Source: Lewinellaceae bacterium (GTDB lineage: Bacteria; Bacteroidota; Bacteroidia; Chitinophagales; Saprospiraceae). From it: DNA of 64,000 bases. Both the position numbers and the translations under genes were made by a program. Below, one piece after another: positions 8,701-16,100 of the stretch; the stretch's first letter is position 1; the number at the start of each line of letters is the position of its first letter. The stretch spans positions 248,001 through 312,000 of the forward strand of contig JACJYD010000003.1 of the NCBI GenBank assembly GCA_020636275.1, given 5' to 3'. Below the pieces are notes generated by a model. That model was not told the origin of the DNA, searched no databases, and worked only from the letters and a program-made list of their open reading frames with translations.

Positions 8701-11114
8701 TCCTGAATGTTATCCTTGTCAATCTGGTCAATGAGACCGGGGCAGGGAATAACGGTTCGATCGACATCAGCGTAACCGGAGGGACGAATCCCTATGATTA
8801 TCATTGGGAAGGACCCAATAACACGACTTACATCACTCAGGATATCACCAACCTGTCGGCAGGAACGTACAACCTGACCGTCACGGATGACCATGGCTGC
8901 ACAAAGACCTTCTCGGCAGAAATTATCAAACCGATCGTTATTGAAGTCACCCAGGTCACGCATCCTTGCGGCGGCCAGGACGACGGCGCCATTGACGTCA
9001 CCGTGACCGGGGGCGATCCGCCCTATGCGTTCTTCTGGACCGGACCTACCGGTACCGGCCCCTTCTTTACGGAAGATATCTCCGGTCTGGGCGGCGGCAA
9101 TTATTCGCTGACCGTCACGGATTTCTCAGGATCGCAGGCCTCTGTGCAGGTCACTTTGATAGAACCGGCCCTGCCGCTGGAGATCTCCAGCTCTACGGTG
9201 ATCAATCCCTCGGGGCCAAATACCTGCAACGGCGCTGTCGTACTGAACTCCATCATCGGCGGCACCCCGCCCTACACGTTCTACTGGAGTAACACGGCGA
9301 CGACCCCTACGATCACCAACCTCTGTCCGGCAACCTATTTCGTTACGATCACGGATGTCAACGGCTGTTCGGTGATCGCAGAATATACGGTGGAATTTAT
9401 TCCTCAACCCCTGATCCTGGAATTGAACCAATCGCAGAATGTTTCCTGCAATGGTGAGGAAGACGGGGTTTGGGAAATTACGATCGAGGGAGGCGTGAGC
9501 CCGTACACTTTCTCCTTTAGCGATGGATATATTACGCCTAGCATCAATGGAGTTGTCATCAGAAACGACCTATCTGCGGGTAGCTACAGTTGTACGATTT
9601 CCGACAGCTCCCCGGTTCCGGATTTGACGGTGAGCCGAAACATCAGCCAACCGCCGAACCTGACCCTTTCGCTCATGCAGATCTATCCGGCAACCGGTAC
9701 CGCCAACAACGGCGCCGTGAATATTACGCCGACAGGAGGTACCTTCCCCTATTCCTACCAATGGAGCAACGGGTCGGCTAATCAGGACCCGAGCAACCTC
9801 GCCGACAATTGCTACTCGCTCAATATCAGCGATGCGCACGGCTGCGAATACCAGTTTGATAATATTTGCGTGCCCCGGTTTGAAATTTCCGGCTATTCCG
9901 TGACGGATAACCTCTGCCAGAGCGGTGAAGAAGGCGCGATCGTCCTCAACGTAGACGGCGGTATCAACGAACCGTTGACCTATACCTGGACCGGCCCCAA
10001 CGGGCCGCTGGTCAACCCGGATTCCAACCAGGTGAATAACCTGCCTCCGGGCAACTACACCGTATACGTCACCGATGCCTTAGGTGTAACGACGGTAGCT
10101 GAAACCATTGAAATCACCTACAGTTCGGATGTGGTTGCATCGGCCTCCGCAACTTCCGATTACAACGGCCACCCGGTGAGCTGTCCGGGCGAAACGGACG
10201 GTGCCGCGGAAGTCGTGGTTTTGCAAGGCGAAGCCCCCTTCAACTACCAGTGGATGGGCGGATTGGGCAACCAGTCATCCGTCAGCGGATTGGGCGTAGG
10301 CACGTATTTCGTGATCGTGACCGACGGGCTGGGCTGTATCGATACGACCTCCGTGACCCTTGACGCTCCCGCTCCGGTTTCCTTCCAGGCAGAGATCACC
10401 GACGTAGGATGCTCGGGCTCCGATGACGGCGAGATCTCTCTCAAGGTCGGCGGAGGCGCAGGTGAGCTTTCCTACCTCTGGGATGATCCGAAGCAACAGA
10501 CGACCAACCCGGCGATCTTCTTGCAGGGAGATATCTACACGGTGACGATCACCGACGGGAACGGGTGTAAGCAGGTCGCATCTTTTGAAGTAATGGAACC
10601 GGCTCCCTTGCAGGTAGACCTGGTCACTTCACCCGACGACGGAACCCAGAGTGGTACGATCGCAGCGGTCGTAAGCGGAGGCACGGCGCCTTATACCTAT
10701 ACCTGGAATACCGGCAGACCCGGTGATACCGGCGATCTGTTGACCGACCTGCCATCCGGCGAGTTTTTCGTGCTTGTAAAGGATGCCAACGGGTGTACCG
10801 CAACCGCGGTCGGGTTTATCGCCAATAGTACGATCGATTGCCTCGAATTCCGGAATGTCATCACCCCCGATGGCGATGGGATGAACGAAGAGTTCCAGAT
10901 CAATTGCCTCAATCTGTATCAGGATAACACCCTCCAGATCTTCAACCGTTGGGGACAACTGGTCTACGAGACCGACAATTACGCCAACGACTGGACGGGG
11001 GTCAACCGCCTTGGAGAAGACCTGCCGGAAGGCGCCTATTTCTTCGTGTTTAACTATACCGATGAAGCAGGCTCCATGCAGCAATTGAAAGGACATATCA
11101 CCCTTATTCGATAA
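5772..11114 (+). CDS. Scaffold-like surface protein: five cohesin-like modules, about twelve SprB-like repeats, T9SS type B sorting domain
   Basis: 1780 residues from ATG 5772 (MRRLIT), chosen because it starts a signal peptide ending ALAQ near residue 22. Five cohesin-like modules of about 140 residues follow (about 24-163, 174-310, 318-455, 462-600, 605-745). Each has the pattern VCVDVSVQNF, MQYSINYN, ITLSWLAND, FQLCFTAIG. Poly-glycine linkers separate modules 1-2 and 2-3. From about 750 to 1685 there are about twelve SprB-type repeats (C-GxxDGAIxVxVxGGxxPYxYxWSxG, then LxAGTYxVTVTD). The last 90 residues (NVITPDGDGMNE, IFNRWGQLVYE, EGAYFF) are the gliding-motility/type B sorting domain. 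SprB-repeat proteins are T9SS surface filaments; the cohesins suggest a scaffoldin role for dockerin-bearing giants encoded nearby. The PorP/SprF gene 75 bases downstream is the expected export or attachment partner. Confidence 0.9.
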   Translation: MRRLITIAVIGVLSFVSNAALAQQVTFSLTPATTNTTQGAQVCLDVQVSNFTNIVSFQYSINYDPAVLDFDMAQNFNLAGLTASNIGNPGGSGSGNLTISWLANDVTNGETVPNGTSIFQICFTAVPPNGTSTVAFSGTPTPIEVTNSSGIVNPLFNNASVVVGSGGGGGGGDLTFIASDETVANGAQVCVDVSVQNFTDIVSMQYSINYNASVLQFDNASGFNLPGMTAANFGNPTSGNITLSWLANDPINGQSVADGTVIFQLCFTAIGAGGTSSNISFSGSPVPVEVIDASGPVTPVFDNGSVTVTGGGGGGGGTDLTFIASEETAGPGAQVCVDVSVQNFDNIVSMQYSINYNPSILQFDNASGFNLPGFTAANVGNPSAGNITISWLANDPIAGQSVPDGTVIYQLCFTVLGSAGSMSNITFSGTPTPVEVTNPSGIITPVFDNGKVTVEMVIGPNDFALILGDASVQSGDSFCIDLSVQNFTDMVSMQFSINYPGNLLSYTGSQGFNLPGLNSSSIGNPGGPTSGNITLSWLADDVVTGETVDDGTVIVQLCFQAIGPNCSTADVVFSGTPTPIEVTDVNGNVPFNWNGATVVICDAQPLALRASDEVVSPGGTACVDITAVDGFLNITSMQFSITYDPSIVDFNGVQGITLAGMTSGDVGNPTAGKITVDWTSPSPSGTTVPDNTVLFQLCFDAIGLNGDVSPMNFSGTPLAIQIMNQTTSVPFMGDDGSVTIDGTCPPIVIEGVISKSCTGSGTGAVDITVTGGDDTYTYSWSNNETSEDINNLSAGTYTVTVSSCGTTASQSFTVGSFPAINVTPTIVDVACFGESSGAIFLTVQGSGPFSYSWSGPGTITNPTSQNITGLIAGDYTVTITDGNSCMKISNFLVKQPASALTANLVGTTPVSCFGESDGAIQVSAMGGTPGYTYNWTPSLPNIPNPTGLTAGTYNLQVVDLNSCTVSISNIQVAQPQVLNVILVNLVNETGAGNNGSIDISVTGGTNPYDYHWEGPNNTTYITQDITNLSAGTYNLTVTDDHGCTKTFSAEIIKPIVIEVTQVTHPCGGQDDGAIDVTVTGGDPPYAFFWTGPTGTGPFFTEDISGLGGGNYSLTVTDFSGSQASVQVTLIEPALPLEISSSTVINPSGPNTCNGAVVLNSIIGGTPPYTFYWSNTATTPTITNLCPATYFVTITDVNGCSVIAEYTVEFIPQPLILELNQSQNVSCNGEEDGVWEITIEGGVSPYTFSFSDGYITPSINGVVIRNDLSAGSYSCTISDSSPVPDLTVSRNISQPPNLTLSLMQIYPATGTANNGAVNITPTGGTFPYSYQWSNGSANQDPSNLADNCYSLNISDAHGCEYQFDNICVPRFEISGYSVTDNLCQSGEEGAIVLNVDGGINEPLTYTWTGPNGPLVNPDSNQVNNLPPGNYTVYVTDALGVTTVAETIEITYSSDVVASASATSDYNGHPVSCPGETDGAAEVVVLQGEAPFNYQWMGGLGNQSSVSGLGVGTYFVIVTDGLGCIDTTSVTLDAPAPVSFQAEITDVGCSGSDDGEISLKVGGGAGELSYLWDDPKQQTTNPAIFLQGDIYTVTITDGNGCKQVASFEVMEPAPLQVDLVTSPDDGTQSGTIAAVVSGGTAPYTYTWNTGRPGDTGDLLTDLPSGEFFVLVKDANGCTATAVGFIANSTIDCLEFRNVITPDGDGMNEEFQINCLNLYQDNTLQIFNRWGQLVYETDNYANDWTGVNRLGEDLPEGAYFFVFNYTDEAGSMQQLKGHITLIR

Positions 11115-11122
11115 AAACAAGC

Positions 11123-11153
11123 GGGTATTGGAGGCATCAAGTCTCCAATACCC
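11123..11153 (+). terminator. Hairpin between scaffold gene and porP/sprF-like gene
   Basis: GGGTATTGGAG (11123-11133) pairs perfectly with 11143-11153. The following bases are only partly T-rich (CCTATTGTATTTTTAA), so this may reduce rather than abolish read-through into the PorP/SprF gene. Confidence 0.6.
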
Positions 11154-11189
11154 CCTATTGTATTTTTAACGGCCCAAAACCGCAACAAC

Positions 11190-12092
11190 ATGAAAAGATT
11201 TTTTTTACTTCTCGTCATATTAGGTGGATTGCAAACGCTGCGTGCACAGGATCCGGCCATTTTCAACCACTACATTGTATCCCCTATTCTCATCAACCCG
11301 TCCTACGCCGGGTTTGAGGAGGTGCACGTATTGCAAGGCAATTTCCGCAACCAGTGGACCGGATTTCCCGGCGCACCGGTAACCTATGGGTTCAACTACA
11401 ATGGTCCTATCGGGAGAACGCTTGGCGTTGGGTTTGCCGTTCAAGGCGAGAACATCGCCTCCATTACCCGTTTTCGCTTCCAATTGAACTATGCGTTCCG
11501 GTATAAGATCGGTGAAAATGTGAAAATCGCGGCCGGTTTTTCAACCGAATTTTCCAACCTGCAGCTCAATAATGCCGCACTGCAAAATCCTTTCTACGAA
11601 ACGGGCGACGATTTGATCAACGCCTTCAACAAGGGAGAGAGCATTCTGGATGCAACCCTGGGGGTCAACGCTTCTTTCAAGGATAATACCTACATCGGCC
11701 TGTCTTTTCCAAACCTGATCGTAGCCAAGATCTCCGATATCGAATCGGGCAATCCGCAGGGCGCTTTTTTCAAGTTCTTTATCTTCAACCTGGGGCACCG
11801 CTTCCAGTTTGATAATGGCTTTTCCTTTGAACCTTCACTGATGATGCGCCAGGTGATGGACGTGCCTTTCAACCTCGATTTTAATGCCAAAGTAGGTTTC
11901 CTGGAGGACCGTTTCATCGCCGGACTTTCCTACCGCACCGGTGTTGGTGGGGCCCTGGGTGTGCTGCTGGGCACCGAGTTCGACCAGTTTCGCCTGTTCT
12001 ATTCCTACGATCTGTCCTTCCAGCAATTTCAACAATACAACAGCGGCGCTCACGAGCTGACCATTGCGCTGCGACTTGGCAAGAAAAGGTGA
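11190..12092 (+). CDS. PorP/SprF family T9SS outer-membrane protein
   Basis: 300 residues with a signal peptide (cleavage near LRAQ, residue 20). It has the family hallmarks: FNHYIVSPILINPSYAG near the mature N-terminus, NFRNQWTGFPGAPVTYGF, then alternating beta strands ending in a basic tail (LRLGKKR), as in outer-membrane beta-barrels. Members of this family are typically encoded directly after a type B sorting-domain protein and are needed to secrete or hold that protein; SprF does so for SprB in Flavobacterium. The position right after the scaffold-like gene fits exactly, so the two probably form one unit. Confidence 0.92.
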   Translation: MKRFFLLLVILGGLQTLRAQDPAIFNHYIVSPILINPSYAGFEEVHVLQGNFRNQWTGFPGAPVTYGFNYNGPIGRTLGVGFAVQGENIASITRFRFQLNYAFRYKIGENVKIAAGFSTEFSNLQLNNAALQNPFYETGDDLINAFNKGESILDATLGVNASFKDNTYIGLSFPNLIVAKISDIESGNPQGAFFKFFIFNLGHRFQFDNGFSFEPSLMMRQVMDVPFNLDFNAKVGFLEDRFIAGLSYRTGVGGALGVLLGTEFDQFRLFYSYDLSFQQFQQYNSGAHELTIALRLGKKR

Positions 12093-12103
12093 TGATGATA
12101 TTT

Positions 12104-12170
12104 AGTTTTTGAGTTTATGAGGGTATAAGTTTTTGCTTCAAAAACTTATACCCTCATAAACTCAAAAACT
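12104..12170 (+). repeat. 31-base perfect inverted repeat after the PorP/SprF gene
   Basis: Left arm 12104-12134 and right arm 12140-12170 are exact reverse complements of 31 bases around a 5-base loop. Part of the right arm is repeated again just after it (CATAAACTTATACCCTCAAA). There is no T run, so it is not a normal terminator; it would make a very long RNA hairpin or a cruciform. Confidence 0.85.
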
Positions 12171-12220
12171 CATAAACTTATACCCTCAAACCCTCTAAAG
12201 ATAGATGTCCTTTAACAATT

Positions 12221-12263
12221 GGTTTTTGGGATGGCCTCCCTCTGCAAAAGAGGGGGGCTTTTT
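12221..12263 (+). terminator. Terminator with conserved GGTTTTTGGGAT lead, copy 1
   Basis: GGTTTTTGGGAT at 12221 is followed by the stem GCCTCCCTCT/AGAGGGGGGC (12234-12243 with 12249-12258) and a T run. The lead sequence matches that of the terminators after all five giant cassette genes, although the stem differs here. Confidence 0.85.
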
Positions 12264-12304
12264 ATATACTGCTATATAGCAGTATTTACATCATTTTTGC
12301 AAAA

Positions 12305-12351
12305 ATACCGTGTTCGGGGTATGTTTATTGCCGCGCGCCGTGCTAAATTTG
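12305..12351 (+). promoter_or_regulatory. Class I promoter of cassette 1
   Basis: Near-perfect palindrome ATACCG-TGTTCG-GGGTAT (12305-12322), then exactly 21 bases, then -7 box TAAATTTG (12344-12351). It has the same geometry as 253-299 and 19280-19326. Confidence 0.65.
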
Positions 12352-12671
12352 TATTGTTTTTCAGGTCAAATCGACTAGGAAAGAATAAGTTATAGTCCGA
12401 CCGCACATGAACATTTCCGGAGCGGATAGCTCTGGAGAACCACTCCCAACAACCGAATTTCATAGCCAGGAAGGGCTATTTCCCCGGTTTTAGTAGGATT
12501 CCTGTGTTTTCGGCAAACTATGAGGAATGACTTTTGCCCAATGGCAAAAGGAGTGCTTGTTATGCAAAAAATAATCTCATGAAAAGAAAACAGACTATTC
12601 AAGTTTGGATAGGGTAGTATAAATGCACAGGCATCCGTCCCGCTTTTCCGGGGCGGGTGCCTGTGTTTTTT
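12352..12671 (+). ncRNA. Leader of cassette 1, ending in an intrinsic terminator (possible attenuator)
   Basis: About 320 bases from the -7 box to a hairpin with T run. It contains the box ACTCCCAACAACCG (12442-12455), a small stem TTGCCCAATGGCAA (from about 12534), a tiny open frame starting ATG 12579 in the context AATCTCATGA (12 codons, MKRKQTIQVWIG, stop at 12617), and the terminator-like hairpin 12625-12671 (CACAGGCATCC with GGGTGCCTGTG). The small gene begins 55 bases after the T run. Similar layouts precede the other cassettes. Whether it acts as cis attenuator or yields a separate RNA is not decided by sequence. Confidence 0.55.
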
Positions 12672-12725
12672 GTGGAAATCTCGAACGTATTATAAATATT
12701 TTATTCATTCAAAACTTTCGATCTC

Positions 12726-13136
12726 ATGAGAAAAGCAAAATTTCAAGCTGCCATCGCGGTGGTGCTGTTCGCCTTCCTATTCCTCTTTGCAGGAGTGGAG
12801 AGGGGACAGGCGCAAACCGGGTTAGCAGACAATTTCTTCTCAGTTCCGGCAGCAAACTACGTGAGCTCTGCCAATGCTGAGATCCTGTTGAACGATCAGG
12901 TGACCTTGTTGCACAACTTTTTGCTAACACTGACGCCGGGTTCTCAGCAGTACAAGGCCACTTTGCGGGCAGCGATATTCTACCGGAATATCCTGATTGC
13001 CGTGAAGGAAGGCAAACAGGTCCCGCAGTCTATTGTAAGCGGGATGGCCATTTTTACCACCACCGCCTATGGTCAGTATACCAGAACGGAACAGAAAGGG
13101 CTGAAACTGGACGCCATTGATTTGCTCAGCAACTAA
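12726..13136 (+). CDS. Small secreted protein, type A, cassette 1 (unknown family)
   Basis: 136 residues with a signal peptide ending GQAQ near residue 30. I do not recognise the family. The mature part of about 106 residues looks mainly helical and has no T9SS sorting domain and no Cys. Signature positions shared with the type A copies in cassettes 4 and 5 are NAEILL-DQ, TLTPGSQQYK, GKQ-P-SI, YG-YT and the C-terminal DAIDLLS. It starts in the context CGATCTCATGAG without a Shine-Dalgarno sequence and lies 51 bases before its giant gene, almost certainly in one transcript. It could be a periplasmic chaperone, an assembly factor or a surface subunit for the giant protein; none of these can be chosen from sequence. 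Confidence 0.88.
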   Translation: MRKAKFQAAIAVVLFAFLFLFAGVERGQAQTGLADNFFSVPAANYVSSANAEILLNDQVTLLHNFLLTLTPGSQQYKATLRAAIFYRNILIAVKEGKQVPQSIVSGMAIFTTTAYGQYTRTEQKGLKLDAIDLLSN

Positions 13137-13187
13137 GAGGCGTGGACAAGTAGAAACAATTATCGATTCAGAAAAAAATCACATCTC

Positions 13188-16100
13188 ATGAAGAAAATGA
13201 ACTTTACAATCCGGGTAGCTGCACTGCTGGCAGTATTCAGCTTCCTCGGCTTGAATGCGGTGGTAGCCCAGATCAGCGTCACCCAGACATTCGTGAACGG
13301 GTTCTACCCGGAAGAATGCGGTTGGCAGGTGATCAACTCCTCCAACGTGGTGGTGTACTGCGAGGCTGCCGACTTTGTGCCGCCTGCTACCAACGTCGTA
13401 ACGTTGAGCCTTCCGGCCGGCACTTATACCGTTCGGGGCTATGACGCTTTCGGCGACGGTTGGAACAATGCGACGGTATCCTATTCGCAGGGCGCCGTAC
13501 CCATCGGCGGCCCGTTTGCACTGGCTTCCGGCGGGAGCAGCTCTACCTGTCCGGGTTCTCCGACAGGTGGCTCCCTGATCGGGACCTTTGTCGTTGCATT
13601 GCCTTGTGCCCTGACCTGCCCGCCCAGCCAGACGGTGAACAACACCCCGGGACAGTGCGGCGCCGTGGTTAACTACACCATCGATTCGGGTAGCTGCGCA
13701 GATCCTATCACCCTGAACCCGAACCTGCCCTCGGGCAGCACGTTCCCGAGCGGAACGACGGTCGTTACGGCAACTTCCGGGATCGCTACCTGCTCCTTCT
13801 CCATTACGGTGAACGACACGGAAGCGCCGACGGTCAACTGCCCGGCCAACATGATCATCAACCTGGATCCGGGACTGTGCTCGGCTTTCGTCAACTACAA
13901 CGTGACGGCAACCGACAACTGTCCGTTCATCGCACCGGGTCCATCCCTCCAGTTCCCGCTTTCTTTTGCCAACCACGGTAGCGGTACGGTATTCTCGCTT
14001 TCGGGCAATACGGCTCCCGGCGGTTTGTTCTTCAACCTGACGAACAACAGCGCTGACCCGGTCATCGTGACGGGCTTTGGCGTACGCTTCGGGAACCCGG
14101 CTTACGGCGCGGTCAACGCACCGCAAACCCTGCAGTTGTACACCGCGCCGACGTATGTGGGCAACGAAACCAACCCCGGCGCCTGGACGAACGTAGGTCC
14201 GGCCGTGGTGAATCCCATTCCGCCTTATTTTGCTACAGGCACGGGTCCGCTTGGTCAGGCTAACCTTACCAGCGGCGTTACGCTTCCCTCAGGCCAGACG
14301 CGCGGTTTCTTCATCTTTGGTCAAACGGCTTGTCCGATCTTCAACTGGAACTTCGGTGGCGCCGTTGCTCCGATCACGAACGGTCCGCTGACCATCACGG
14401 GTGGTTCGATCTCCTTCGGTCTGTTCGGCCCCATGTTCCAAACGGGTCCGATCGGTATGCCGAACATCCAGGTAAATACCCAGATCGGTGGCGATGCCGA
14501 GATCGTACAGACCTCCGGTCTGCCCTCCGGCTCCGAATTCCCGATGGGTACCACGACCAGCTGCTTTGAAGTGGAAGATGTGCAAGGCAACGTTGGAAGC
14601 TGCTGCTTCGACGTGACGGTGCTGGAATTCCCGAACCCGACCCAGACGCTGGCCTGCAACGACAACGTGCAGATCTCTCTCGATGAGACGGGCTGCGTAG
14701 AAGTACTTGCCGATATGGTCCTGGAAGGTGGTCCTTACCACTGCTATGACGATTATATCGTAGAAATTCTGAACCAGTTCGGTTTCCCGACGGGCAACAC
14801 GGTCTGCTGCAGCGATGTAGGAAAGATCAGGACCGTTCGCGTGACCGACCCGGATACCGGCAACAAGTGCTGGGGTACCGTTAAGACGGAAGACAAACTC
14901 AAGCCGATCATCCAATGCGCTGATCTGAAGATCTCCTGCACGGAAGCCATCGAAAACCTGCCTTCTCCGCAGATCCCCGGTATCTTTGAAGAAGTGATCG
15001 AAGGGCTGAACGACCCGATCGGTGCGCCGAGCGGACCGACCCAACAGGAATACACCTTCGACCTGAGCTACCTGCCTGCCGGTCACCCGGTACTCGACGT
15101 AAACTGCCGCATCAAACTGACGGGCCACACCTGGCTGCCTGACCTGGATATCCTGGTGATCAACCCGGGTGGAAACCAGGTAGACTGCTTCGCCGTAACG
15201 GGTTGCTTCGGTACGGAATACCCCATCGACGTATGGTGGGATGACGAAGGTATTGGTGGATTGACCCAATGTACCCAGTTGAACGCCGGTGGCGCGCACC
15301 TGCAGTGCTTCCAGGCTCCTGGTGTGCAGAACCCCAACGTGCTGAATGCACTGGATGGTACGGATGCTTCCGGTATCTGGACCGTTCGGATCACGGATAC
15401 GGTTTCTCCGGATGATGGTGTGATCGAGACCGTAGGTCTGCGGGTAGAAACGCCGGATCTGGCACAGGTTGACCCGACCGACAACTGCGGCGTGGTAAGC
15501 CTCACCTACACCGAATCGGTACAAGACGGCACCTGCTCCGGCCCGAGCCAGGTCATCACCCGCGTTTGGACGGCCAAGGATGCCAGCGGAAACGCAGCCA
15601 GCTGCGTACAGACGATCACGCGCGTACGTCCGACCCTGGCCGACATCGAGTTCCCGCCCTCCTATGACGGTGTGAACAACCCGGCTCTGGATTGCTCCGG
15701 CAACCCGTGGGATACCAACGGAAACGGCTACCCGGATGTCAGCGAAACGGGTACGATCACGATCACGGGTGTACCGTTCGTCAACGAAGACATCTGTGAA
15801 ATGACGGCCACGTTTAATGATACGTATATTCCGATCTGTGAAGGTACCTTCAAGATCGTTCGCCACTGGTTGGTGATCGACTGGTGCAAGATCGAGCAGG
15901 CTACTTATGATCAGGTACTGAAAGTGGCTGACTCGACCGGTCCGACGGTCGTATGCCCCTCGGGTCCGCTGACGATCAACGTATACCAGGGTTCCTACAA
16001 CCAGGGTGGTCCGCACTCCATCTGCAAAGGCAACGTGGTGATCCAGCCGCTGAGCGTGACGGGCGACAACTGCTCCACCCCGGCTCCGTCGACCTACAAG

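Noticed and set aside
12104..12195. CRISPR-like repeats (repeated TTATACCCTCATAAACTC)
   Set aside because: Only two or three copies, as part of a palindrome, without spacers of regular length or cas genes.
12352..12671. Known c-di-GMP, cobalamin or TPP riboswitch in the cassette leaders
   Set aside because: I could not find the conserved core sequences of these classes in any of the leaders; the elements remain unassigned.
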